Positions 1 to 6,990 of a stretch of DNA of 39,865 nt are shown here, one piece after another. This DNA is from Clostridiales bacterium (lineage in GTDB: Bacteria > Bacillota > Clostridia > Christensenellales > Aristaeellaceae): assembly GCA_004554085.1 (NCBI GenBank), contig SFNY01000033.1:1-39865 (forward strand). The letters are read 5' to 3'. Made by a program: the position numbers and the translations under genes. The number at the start of each line of letters is the position of its first letter. Within the stretch, counting starts at the first letter, position 1. A model generated the notes under the pieces. It made no database searches. It saw only the letters and a list, made by a program, of their open reading frames with translations, and was not told the origin of the DNA.

Positions 1-263
1 ACCATCTGCTTGAAGCCTTCGCGGTGCTTGGTGCTGGTGCCGGTGATGCCTTCGTCGGCGTATACATTCACGAACTCCCAGCCGTCATGGTTCCGGATGA
101 AGTTAGTGTAGTAGTCCAGCTGAGCCTCATAGCTGGATTGCTGTTCCTCATGGTCCGTACTGACTCGGGCGTAAGCCGCGACCTTCCGCCTGCGCTGTTC
201 CGTAATGGGGACCGCCGTAAACCTTGTCAGGGTCGGCTGGATGGTGGTTACTCTTTTCGCCAA
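1..263 (-). CDS. Large serine recombinase, N-terminal part (runs off left edge)
   Basis: This is the first 87 codons of a second site-specific serine recombinase. The visible part is the resolvase-type catalytic domain: the motif AAYARVSTD puts the nucleophilic serine near residue 35, and VYADEGITGT follows near residue 75, as in phage and transposon large serine integrases. The start is read as TTG at 263, because AAGGAG and GGAG sit just upstream and no ATG lies in frame before the conserved block. It overlaps the 3' end of the preceding recombinase by 16 bases, so the two are probably translationally coupled. The DNA-binding and zinc domains lie outside the window. The family is clear; the TTG start is likely but unproven. 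Confidence 0.85.
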   Translation of the reverse strand, partial: MAKRVTTIQPTLTRFTAVPITEQRRRKVAAYARVSTDHEEQQSSYEAQLDYYTNFIRNHDGWEFVNVYADEGITGTSTKHREGFKQM

Positions 264-2011
264 TTTTCTCCGCGCTCCTTCCTAAGCTGCTTCATATGTT
301 CGCTCATCGCCTGCCTGCGTTCCGGGGTGTAGAGGCCTTTGATTGATTCATCAAAGCGCCTGCGCTGCTCTTCCGACCATTTCGTGCCGCTTCGCCTGAG
401 GTCGATGCTGTGCTGAACAGCACGCCCATTGGCAAGGTGGAATTCCAGAACGCCGTCCGCCAGTACGCTGATATACTCGACCTGCGCGGTGAAGGCAGCT
501 TCATCAAAACCATCGGTATCAAGCACCTCAGCGCAGACCGCACGGAGCCGATCCTCCCGCATGCCTTTCTCGCAGCATTTCTCCGGGCAGCGCCAGTAGC
601 GAATGGCCCCATCCTTCAGCTTCTGGTAGGATGTTTGGTAGTTGCTGCCGCAGGCACATTTGATCTTTGAAGTGAAGCAGGACTTGCCTCTGGGATTTGT
701 GCCATGCTCACGCCTGTAGGCCGAAACCGCCGCCCGGTACTCAGGCGTCCAGCAATCCTGATGTCCCGTGTTCCTGCAGTCGCGGGTGAAGGTCGTACCA
801 TCCTTCATGAAGAAGGTCAGACGGTCCTTGTCTGGGACTTCCAGGTGATCAACACGCTCCGTGAACACAGCCTCATCGAATTCAGCCAGCCCCAGAGCCT
901 CGGCGCAGCACTTCCTGATGGCGACCTCACTCATGGCTCCCTTGACCGGGCAGCCGTCGCCGACTTTCTTTTTCCGCTTGCTCCCGCAGACCCAATATGA
1001 AATCAAGCTACCCCTGCGAGGTCTCAGGTGCCCATAGTTGATCCCACAGTGCGGGCACCTGATCTTTCCACTGAAGCAGGTCAGGTTCAGCGACTTGTTT
1101 GCCCGTGGCCCGAGAGCCTTTCTGCGGGCCATCTCCTGCTGGACATAATCGAAGGTCTCCCTGTCAATGATGGCCTCGTGTGTCCCCTCGACATAATACT
1201 GGGTCAGCTCACCGCGGTTCTTCTTGCGCTTCTTGGTGATCGGGTCGGTGATATATTCCTTCTGAAGCAGCAGGTTGCCGGTATAGGTCACATTCGTAAG
1301 GACCACCTTGATGTTGGAATCCACCCAGCGGCAGCCCTTGGCTGTGGTGATGCCCTCTGCCGCAAACTCGCGTTCAGTCTCCAGCCGTGACTTACCCTGA
1401 AGGAAATTCTGAAAGATGCGGCGAACGATTGCGGCTTCATCAGGCTGAATCACCAGATGATCTCCTTCCCAGCGGTACCCGTACACATGAAAGCGCCCAT
1501 TGGGCATGCCTTGCTCAAACCGCTTGCGCAGCCCCCATTTGACGTTTTCGCTCAGAGAGCGTACTTCCTCCTGTGCGAAGGATGCCATGATGGTAATGAG
1601 CAGCTCGCCTTCATCCGCCAGAGAATTGATGCGTTCCTTTTCAAAGCGGACCTCGATGCCCAGCTCCTTCAGCCTGCGGACAACGTTGAGCGTGTCCACT
1701 GTGTTTCGGGCAAAGCGTGACAGGCTTTTGGTGAGAATGATGTCGATCTTCCCGGCTTCGCAATCTGCCAGCATCCGGATGAACTCCGGGCGGCTGTCCA
1801 TCTTCGTGCCGGTGATGCCTTCATCAGCATAGACGCCCGCGTATTCCCAGCCCGGCGTATTCTGGATCAGCTCACTGTAGTAGCTGACCTGCACAGACAG
1901 CGAATGCATCAGCCGTTCCGTATCCATCGAAACACGCGCATAGGCCGCGACACGCTTTCGCTGAAGAAGGTCCGGCTTTTTTGCGTCGATCCGCGTTATG
2001 GATTTGGCCAT
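248..2011 (-). CDS. Large serine recombinase (integrase), 587 aa
   Basis: A site-specific DNA recombinase that would integrate and excise the element by a phosphoserine mechanism. The N-terminal resolvase domain carries AAYARVSMDTE with the catalytic Ser at residue 28 and VYADEGITGTK; a recombinase domain (YGYRWEGD region) follows. The C-terminal half has two separate zinc ribbons, one with CPHC...C and one with CACG...CPEKCC. Each is followed by a similar FDEA.FT..V block, so the region looks internally duplicated. The ATG at 2011 is chosen because AAAGGAGG lies 9 bases upstream; an 18-codon extension lacks such a site. It follows the SHOCT-like gene by 60 bases and overlaps the next recombinase. 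Confidence 0.93.
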   Translation of the reverse strand: MAKSITRIDAKKPDLLQRKRVAAYARVSMDTERLMHSLSVQVSYYSELIQNTPGWEYAGVYADEGITGTKMDSRPEFIRMLADCEAGKIDIILTKSLSRFARNTVDTLNVVRRLKELGIEVRFEKERINSLADEGELLITIMASFAQEEVRSLSENVKWGLRKRFEQGMPNGRFHVYGYRWEGDHLVIQPDEAAIVRRIFQNFLQGKSRLETEREFAAEGITTAKGCRWVDSNIKVVLTNVTYTGNLLLQKEYITDPITKKRKKNRGELTQYYVEGTHEAIIDRETFDYVQQEMARRKALGPRANKSLNLTCFSGKIRCPHCGINYGHLRPRRGSLISYWVCGSKRKKKVGDGCPVKGAMSEVAIRKCCAEALGLAEFDEAVFTERVDHLEVPDKDRLTFFMKDGTTFTRDCRNTGHQDCWTPEYRAAVSAYRREHGTNPRGKSCFTSKIKCACGSNYQTSYQKLKDGAIRYWRCPEKCCEKGMREDRLRAVCAEVLDTDGFDEAAFTAQVEYISVLADGVLEFHLANGRAVQHSIDLRRSGTKWSEEQRRRFDESIKGLYTPERRQAMSEHMKQLRKERGENWRKE

Positions 2012-2071
2012 TGTATCAAGCCTCCTTTCGACCGTATTACTCACTCTGAATGCCCGAAAAGTCAAGCAATA

Positions 2072-2242
2072 TCAAGGGTTTTCGAGAGATAAAGCACTGA
2101 TTGGCGGGTCGTATTTCTCGATCAGAACAGCCCTTGCCTGGACGAATTCCTCGGCGGTCAGCAAGCCCTTGTCGCGTAGTTGCTCAAGCACGGACAGGCA
2201 GAGCCGGTATCCCTGTTCCCGCTGAAACATGCTCATGTCCAT
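2072..2242 (-). CDS. Small SHOCT-like protein, 56 aa
   Basis: A 56-residue protein starting MDMSMFQREQGY. Its central LRDKGLLTAEEFVQARAVL segment fits the SHOCT motif (short helix pair, often seen as LKELKDxGLITEEEFxxKK in the family). SHOCT modules are thought to mediate oligomerisation, but no specific role is known here. The ATG at 2242 overlaps the stop of the upstream zinc/HTH gene as TGATG, which indicates translational coupling, and the gene lies 60 bases before the integrase. The position suggests an accessory or directionality role in recombination; that is inference from context only. Confidence 0.7.
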   Translation of the reverse strand: MDMSMFQREQGYRLCLSVLEQLRDKGLLTAEEFVQARAVLIEKYDPPISALSLENP

Positions 2243-2652
2243 CACTTATTCCCCCTTCCCGCGCGAAAGGCGGCATAACATCCGCGGTTGCAGAAGCTGC
2301 GCTGCGTGACACCATATACCTCGAATGTCCTGCCGCACTTCCTGCAGGTGAAGGTATGCGTGGTCTTCTGCGTCAGCTGGTCCCGGTGCGCTGCCCACCA
2401 CTGCATCCTGCAGGCATCTGAGCAGAAGCGCTTGTGCTTGCGTCCGGGCACTTGCTGGATAGGGGCTCCGCATTGTTCGCAGCCACCCTTGGCAGTGTGT
2501 CTGCCGACACTGGATCGGGCTCCGCCCAGTTCATGCCGGATACAATAGCTCTTGACCTTGCTGGCTGATATGCCAAGCAGTGCGGCAATGGCTCCATAGC
2601 TTTTGCCTTCACCCCGCAGCCGGGTGATCCGTTCCTTTTCCTGTGCTGTCAT
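2242..2652 (-). CDS. HTH and zinc-cluster protein of the integrase operon, 136 aa
   Basis: The N-terminal residues 1-45 form a helix-turn-helix resembling sigma-70 region 4 or resolvase HTH (RLRGEGKSYGAIAALLGISASKVKSYC). The remainder carries two cysteine clusters, CEQCG...FCSDACR and CRKCGRTF...FCNRGC, expected to bind two zinc ions. Proteins of this layout in clostridial mobile elements are often labelled sigma-70-like, but the protein lacks core-binding regions 2 and 3, so a transcription-initiation role is doubtful. GGAAGGAGG lies 6 bases before the ATG. It is the first gene of the SHOCT-recombinase operon, after a terminator that separates it from the lysis genes. Confidence 0.75.
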   Translation of the reverse strand: MTAQEKERITRLRGEGKSYGAIAALLGISASKVKSYCIRHELGGARSSVGRHTAKGGCEQCGAPIQQVPGRKHKRFCSDACRMQWWAAHRDQLTQKTTHTFTCRKCGRTFEVYGVTQRSFCNRGCYAAFRAGRGNK

Positions 2653-2721
2653 TCGGCACCTCCTTCCGGGGCATCGTCCGGCGATCCCGCAATACGGAGA
2701 AAAGGACAGGCTTTTGAGGGG

Positions 2722-2760
2722 GTACCAAAAGAAAAAGGCGGTCAGCCGAAGCCAACCGCC
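2722..2760 (-). terminator. Rho-independent terminator after endolysin gene
   Basis: Read on the minus strand, GGCGGT at 2760-2755 pairs with ACCGCC at 2742-2737, with a further GGC/GCT pairing around a TTCG-type loop, followed by TTTTTCTTTT (2736-2727). It lies 13 bases after the endolysin stop and separates the lysis genes from the recombinase operon. Confidence 0.88.
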
Positions 2761-2772
2761 AGTGTGAGAGGA

Positions 2773-3873
2773 TTATGCTATTTTGCTGTACTTCCCGGAC
2801 ACCCAACCCACGCAACCGTTGACCACGACCGCGTGCCAGCCGTTTTCAGCCGTTGCCACCCACGCAAAGGTGTCGCCGTTCTTCGCTGCGGTGATGCGGC
2901 TGTACTGCGTACCGTTGCCGGTGCGGATGTTGACCGTGCCGCTGACGCATGAGATCGTGACCTTCCTGCCGGTGGTGTCGGGCGTTTCTTCGCTTTCCTC
3001 CGGCTCGGAGGGCTTCAGCGCCTCGTCCCGGTCGGCGGTCGCAGCCATCAGCGCAGCATGGGTCTTCGTGCCGTAGATGCCGTCCGCCTTGATGCCCGCC
3101 CTGCTCTGGAAGGCCTTCAGGGCAGAGAGCGTTTCCGTGCCAAAGCTGCCGTCCGCGCCGTACTTGGGCAGGGAGAAGCCCAGCTGCAGGAGCAGCTCCT
3201 GCAGGGTCTTGACATCCGTGCCCTTCGCGCCCTTCTCCAGCGAACGGGAGCCGAGGGTGTACTCGGTCGAGGGCGAATCGGGCGTGTGCACAGGGGCGCT
3301 GTGAATGGCGTCGCCGTAGTCGATGAACGGCAGCGCGTACCAGTGCGTCCACGGACGCTTGCTGACCTGCGTCCTGACACAGCCGTAAGCGAAGCCCTGC
3401 CATTCGACCGCCCAGCCGTTGCCTATGTAGTAGCCGACATGCCCGTCCTTGGTCAGTGCCAGCCCGGGCACCTCGGGCAGCGCAGCAATCGTGCCCCAGG
3501 CGCAGCCCTTGCTCTTGGCGTAGCTGAACATGGAGTTCGCGCCCTTGTCCGGGCAGCCGTGTGCGCCGTAGGTGCTGGGGACGGACTTATCCGTGCCGAT
3601 GGCGTCCAGCATGGCCTGACCGCCGCCCGTCCAGGCATAGCCCTTCGCGCCGCCGATGCAGTCGCAGACCACCTCCCTGTTGGCGATGTCCTGCTTGTAG
3701 CGGCTGGTGCGCCCGGAGCCGTAGTGGGACGGGTACTGCTTCGCCTTGCGGGACAAGAGGCTGCCCGTAGCCTTGTAGCCGCAGGTGCCGTACCAATAGG
3801 GATGGCCTACCATCCGCAGACAGTAGGCCACAAAATGCTCGGCGGTGAAGGGCGTGTTCACGCGCTCACTCAT
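2773..3873 (-). CDS. Phage endolysin: NlpC/P60 peptidase + PG-binding + SH3
   Basis: A peptidoglycan hydrolase for host lysis. Residues 1-190 form an NlpC/P60-type cysteine peptidase or amidase with VVCDCIGGAKG (probable catalytic Cys72) and DGHVGYYIG (catalytic His). Residues about 208-275 are a PG_binding_1 domain (LEKGAKGTDVKTLQELL, YGADGSFGTETLSALKAFQ). Residues about 305-366 are an SH3 cell-wall domain (VNIRTGNGTQYS, GWVSGKYSKIA). No signal peptide is seen, as expected for holin-dependent release. The ATG at 3873 is chosen because GGAGG lies 9 bases upstream; an ATG at 3882 sits inside that site. It overlaps the holin gene by 8 bases. Confidence 0.9.
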   Translation of the reverse strand: MSERVNTPFTAEHFVAYCLRMVGHPYWYGTCGYKATGSLLSRKAKQYPSHYGSGRTSRYKQDIANREVVCDCIGGAKGYAWTGGGQAMLDAIGTDKSVPSTYGAHGCPDKGANSMFSYAKSKGCAWGTIAALPEVPGLALTKDGHVGYYIGNGWAVEWQGFAYGCVRTQVSKRPWTHWYALPFIDYGDAIHSAPVHTPDSPSTEYTLGSRSLEKGAKGTDVKTLQELLLQLGFSLPKYGADGSFGTETLSALKAFQSRAGIKADGIYGTKTHAALMAATADRDEALKPSEPEESEETPDTTGRKVTISCVSGTVNIRTGNGTQYSRITAAKNGDTFAWVATAENGWHAVVVNGCVGWVSGKYSKIA

Positions 3874-4306
3874 GGCTCTCATCCTCCTTCACTTCCTCGC
3901 GCCCGTGCAGCTGGGACAGGATGTCCTTCAGCTTTTCTGGGATGGGCAGACCCAGGTGCGCGGTGTTCTCCAGCAGACTGACGCCCTCATTGGAGAGGTA
4001 GAAGCACACCACGGCGGAGCGCAGCGCGCTGCCGGTGCCCACCACATGCAGGTCAACAATGTGCGCCACGCCGACCAGCAGGATGATCAGCACCTTCTTG
4101 CAGATGCCCTTAAAGCCGACCTCGCTGGACAGCTTCCTGTCCGCAACGGCGCACATCAGGCCGGTGATGTAGTCGATCACCATGAAAATGATGAGCGTGG
4201 TCATCAGGCCGTCCACACCTCCCACAAAGTAGCCCAGCCACCCGCCGATGCCGGTGATGGCCATCTGGATCTTCGCCCAGACCAGATCAATGGAAAAGTC
4301 TCTCAT
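3866..4306 (-). CDS. Phage holin, 146 aa
   Basis: A membrane holin of the phage_holin_4 / toxin-secretion type. Three to four hydrophobic segments are visible (ITGIGGWLGYFVGG, LMTTLIIFMVIDYITGLMCA, ICKKVLIILLVGVAHIV, and a weaker SAVVCFYLSNEGVSLLEN), followed by a charged tail. The VIDYITG and YLSNEGVSLLENTA signatures are typical of the family. The ATG at 4306 is preceded by AGGAGGACTTTACC. The true gene is this one; the open frame continues upstream of the ATG without resembling the family. It precedes and overlaps the endolysin, the usual lysis cassette order. Confidence 0.92.
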   Translation of the reverse strand: MRDFSIDLVWAKIQMAITGIGGWLGYFVGGVDGLMTTLIIFMVIDYITGLMCAVADRKLSSEVGFKGICKKVLIILLVGVAHIVDLHVVGTGSALRSAVVCFYLSNEGVSLLENTAHLGLPIPEKLKDILSQLHGREEVKEDESHE

Positions 4307-4334
4307 GGTAAAGTCCTCCTTTTGTTTTGCTGCA

Positions 4335-4363
4335 TAGAAAAACGACCGCCATTTCTGACAGTC
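4335..4363 (-). terminator. Probable terminator between tail fragment and holin
   Basis: On the minus strand GACTGTC (4363-4357) can pair with GGCGGTC (4350-4344) using G-U pairs across a six-base loop, followed by GTTTTTC. The stem is short and wobble-rich, so it may be a partial terminator in the late operon. Confidence 0.5.
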
Positions 4364-4365
4364 GC

Positions 4366-4635
4366 TTATGCCTGTTTTTCCCACCCGGCGGGATAATCCG
4401 CCGGACTCCATACGCAGTGGGCCAGCACGCAGACGTACCGCTCGCCCTGGAACGTCACCTTGTCGCCCACCTGATAAGCCGTACCCGCATGCGTGGGCTG
4501 AACGAACTCCGGCCATGCTTCGTCCTCCTCCGCGGGCGGTTTGACCATCTGCTGCAGCTCCCGGACGGCTGCCCACAGGGCGTTGATCTCCCCGGCATAG
4601 TCGTACTCGGGCTCCGCACCCTTTCGGGCCTGCAT
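4366..4635 (-). pseudogene. Truncated phage tail-type protein with carbohydrate-binding end
   Basis: Only the last ~89 residues remain. A helical segment (EINALWAAVRELQQMV) is followed by a small C-terminal module with WPEFVQPTHAGTAYQVGD, VTFQGERYVC and VWSPADYPAGWE. That module resembles the ChiC/CBM5-12-type chitin-binding domain found at the end of many phage tail or minor structural proteins. The frame stays open upstream to 4845 but changes character sharply at about 4635, and no ribosome binding site precedes the ATG at 4635. The natural N-terminus therefore appears lost at the element border. An intact small protein of 89 aa is the less likely alternative. Confidence 0.65.
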
Positions 4636-4640
4636 CGGTA

Positions 4641-4810
4641 GTCTGATGGACGAAATTATCAACCATCTTATGCAGATTGATGGAGCAAAAGTCGAACTCA
4701 AACTGCTTGTAGAGGCAGAAATGCCTAACGGCACACCGGTCAATACTGCTCGTGTAATCAAGGAAAACTGTGCAACGCTGAAAGTCGACGACTTTGGTTT
4801 TGAAGAATAA
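4641..4810 (+). pseudogene. C-terminal remnant of a DUF499-like ATPase
   Basis: On the plus strand an open frame gives about 55 residues: MDEIINHLMQIDGAKVE, then LKLLVEAEMPNGTP, RVIKENCATLKV and GFEE before TAA at 4808. The P-G-x-P...R-V-x-E-N-C-x-T-L-K...G-F-E pattern matches, from memory, the extreme C-terminus of DUF499 ATPases, large proteins that sit with DUF1156 methylases in phage-defence-type loci. Everything upstream is missing; the sequence ends at the phage junction, and no ribosome binding site precedes the first ATG. Base composition is clearly more AT-rich than both neighbours. A good terminator follows 48 bases later, which supports this being a genuine gene end. Confidence 0.5.
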
Positions 4811-4858
4811 TATCTTGCGTGTAATCGGTACACAAAGCTGTACACGATAGCCCCATAT

Positions 4859-4900
4859 CGCTACACGATTGACCCAGCAATCGTGTAGCGTTTTCTTTTC
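4859..4900 (+). terminator. Rho-independent terminator after the DUF499-like remnant
   Basis: CGCTACACGATTG (4859-4871) and CAATCGTGTAGCG (4878-4890) form a perfect 13-base-pair stem with a six-base loop, followed by TTTTCTTTTC. A textbook intrinsic terminator on the plus strand. Confidence 0.92.
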
Positions 4901-4932
4901 TTGTACATGTTGCATGCTGACAACCGAATACG

Positions 4933-4998
4933 GCCTAATGTAATAAGGACCTGCGAGACAGTGAAACGCCTCGCAAGTCCTTGCTTATTAGGCTTTTC
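4933..4998 (+). terminator. Second inverted repeat / probable terminator
   Basis: GCCTAAT...AAGGACCTGCGAG (4933-4957) pairs with CTCGCAAGTCCTT...ATTAGGC (4970-4993), giving an inner stem of 13 pairs with one G-U, an internal loop and an outer stem of 7 pairs. TTTTCTC follows. It lies between the first terminator and the broken MATE gene and may be the terminator of a gene lost in the rearrangement, or an element end. Confidence 0.6.
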
Positions 4999-5039
4999 TC
5001 ATACTCTGTTTCATATTCGCCTGTATCAAAGACGCCACT

Positions 5040-6155
5040 TTGATAGACGCGGACGCGGCCTCCCACTACGCCTCCACCAGCTTCTTTCTGGCCATCGGCA
5101 TCGGCGCACTGTTTCTGCTGCTGGGCATCCCGCTGATCGACCCGCTGATGCGCGCGATGGGCTCCACGGACACCATTCTCCCCTACGCCTGCGACTACGG
5201 CGTGTACATCCTCGCCGCCGCGCCGATGCTCATCGCCTCGCTGGTGCTCAACAACGTGCTGCGCTACGAGGGCATGGCCTTTTTTGCCATGATCGGCCTG
5301 AGCCTGGGCGCGATCCTGAACATGATCGGCGACCCCATCTTCATCTACGGCTTCGGCATGGACGTGTCCGGCGCGGGGCTTTCCACGGCGCTGAGTCAGA
5401 CGGTGAGCTTCATCGTGCTGCTGGTGCTGTTCCAGCGCCACGCCCAGAGCCGCCTGTCCCCCCGGAACTTCTCCGCGAACCTGCACACCATCTGGGACGT
5501 CCTGTCCACGGGCTTTCCCAACCTGTTCCGCCAGGGCCTGATGAGCGTCTCCAGCGGCGTGCTGAACCACTGCGCCGGGGTATACGGCGACGCGTGCGTG
5601 TCCGCCATGGCCATCACCGCCCGCTGCCAGTCCTTCATGCTGGGCGTCGCCATCGGCGTGTGCCAGGGCTTCCAGCCGGTGGCCGGCTTCAACTATCAGG
5701 CGCAGAAGTACGCCCGGCTGCGCAGGGCCTTCCGCTTCACGCTGCTGGTGACCATCGCGATTTTGGCGGCGCTGGGCTGCGTGGGACTGATCCTTGCGCC
5801 GCAGATCGTGACGCGCTTCCAGAGCGATCCCGAGGTTCTGCGCATCGGCAGCCGTGCGCTGCGCCTGGTGAGCCTGGGCCTGGTGTTCTCCGCGCTGAAC
5901 CTGTCCCCCAGCATGCTGTTTCAGACCTGCGGGCTGAAGGGCAGGGCGCTGCTGCTGGCGACCCTGCGCGGCGGACTGTGCTTCATTCCGCTGCTGCTGA
6001 TCCTTGCGCCGCTGCTGGGCGTGACGGGTCTGCAATTGGCCCAGCCCTGCGCAGACGTGCTGACGGGCCTGTTGTCTCTGCCCTTCGCGCTGCGCTTCTT
6101 CCGGGATCTCCCCCGCGCGGACATTCTCACCGCCGCCGATGGTGCTCCTGCCTGA
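5040..6155 (+). pseudogene. MATE family efflux transporter, 5' end missing
   Basis: A multidrug/Na+ antiporter-type membrane protein with about ten remaining hydrophobic segments. Family features include AMGSTDTILPYACDYGVYIL, MIASLVLNNVLRYEGM, LNMIGDPIFIYGFGMDVSGAG, GFQPVAGFNYQAQKY and FQTCGLKGRALLLA. About 371 residues remain, whereas MATE proteins are usually 440-460. The match starts abruptly at ADAASHYASTSFF, which corresponds to the region after the second membrane helix. The frame is open back to 4992, but that sequence is AT-rich and unrelated, and no start codon with a ribosome binding site exists. About 80-85 residues are lost, so the gene is probably dead. Confidence 0.85.
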
Positions 6156-6188
6156 TTCTTCCCTTGCAACGTAAAAAACACATTTTCA

Positions 6189-6230
6189 CCCCATGCACCG
6201 CTTGCAAAGCCGCTGTGCATGGGGTATATT
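6189..6230 (+). promoter_or_regulatory. Promoter with overlapping palindrome upstream of tcdA
   Basis: TTGCAA (6202-6207) and TATATT (6225-6230) are 17 bases apart. A perfect inverted repeat, CCCCATGCAC (6189-6198) and GTGCATGGGG (6215-6224), brackets the -35 and fills the spacer. It could be an operator, or a hairpin terminator of the upstream MATE gene re-used next to the promoter. The tcdA start is 32 bases beyond the -10. Confidence 0.6.
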
Positions 6231-6261
6231 GTTCTCATCCTACTTCACGAGGTGCAATCGC

Positions 6262-6990
6262 ATGAACCAATTTTCCCGCACGGAGCTGCTGATCGGCCCG
6301 GAGGCCATGGAGAAGCTGCACCGCAGCCGCGTGGCGGTGTTCGGCGTGGGCGGCGTGGGCGGCTACGTGGTCGAGGCTCTGGCCCGCAGCGGCGTGGGCA
6401 CGCTGGATCTGATCGACAACGACGTCGTCTCGCTCACCAACCTGAACCGGCAGATCATCGCCACCCACGCCACCCTCGGCATGCGGAAGGTGGACGCGGC
6501 GGCGGAGCGCGTGCGCGACGTCTGCCCGGAGATTCAGGTGAACCGCCACGCCTGCTTCTTCCTGCCCGAGAACGCCGACGATTTCGACTTCTCCCAATAC
6601 GATTACGTGGTGGACGCGGTGGATACCGTGAGCGCCAAGGCGGAGATCGTGCTGCGCGCCCAGGCGGCGGGCGTTCCGGTGATCAGCTCCATGGGCACGG
6701 GCAATAAGCTCGATCCCAGCCGCTTCCGCGTGGCGGACATCTACGCCACCAAGGTCTGTCCGCTGGCACGGGCGATGCGCAACCTGCTCAAGCGCAAGGG
6801 CGTGAAAAAGCTGAAGGTGGTCTACTCCGAGGAGGAGGCGCTCAAGCCCCTGGGCGAGGCGGAGGATGCATCGGAATGCCGTCGCGCCACGCCCGGCTCC
6901 ACGGCCTTCGTCCCTGCGGCGGCGGGGCTGATCCTCGCCGGAGAGGTCGTCCGGGATCTGATCGCGGAGGTGAATCCCCATGGCGCGTGA
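6262..6990 (+). CDS. tcdA: tRNA threonylcarbamoyladenosine dehydratase (E1-like), 242 aa
   Basis: A ThiF/MoeB/E1-superfamily enzyme that uses ATP to cyclise t6A37 in tRNA to ct6A. The nucleotide-binding loop GVGGVGGYV is at residues 28-36, DLIDNDVVSLTNLNRQ supplies the adenylation residues, and VDAVDTVSAK and SSMGTGNKLDP follow, as in TcdA/CsdL. The C-terminal EDASECRRATPGSTAFVPAAAG is also typical. The ATG at 6262 is chosen because GAGGTG lies 9 bases before it; a longer frame reaches back through the promoter hairpin. It overlaps ttcA by 11 bases, pairing two tRNA-modification genes in one operon. Confidence 0.93.
   Translation: MNQFSRTELLIGPEAMEKLHRSRVAVFGVGGVGGYVVEALARSGVGTLDLIDNDVVSLTNLNRQIIATHATLGMRKVDAAAERVRDVCPEIQVNRHACFFLPENADDFDFSQYDYVVDAVDTVSAKAEIVLRAQAAGVPVISSMGTGNKLDPSRFRVADIYATKVCPLARAMRNLLKRKGVKKLKVVYSEEEALKPLGEAEDASECRRATPGSTAFVPAAAGLILAGEVVRDLIAEVNPHGA

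Noticed and set aside
2242..2652. Calling the HTH-zinc protein a sigma factor
   Set aside because: Only a region-4-like helix-turn-helix is present; regions 2 and 3 that bind RNA polymerase and the -10 are missing.
4600..5060. Attachment site or target duplication at the island edges
   Set aside because: TCTGATGGACG at 4642 and TTTGATAGACG at 5038 are weakly similar (9 of 11), but this is too short and inexact to call without the left end of the element.
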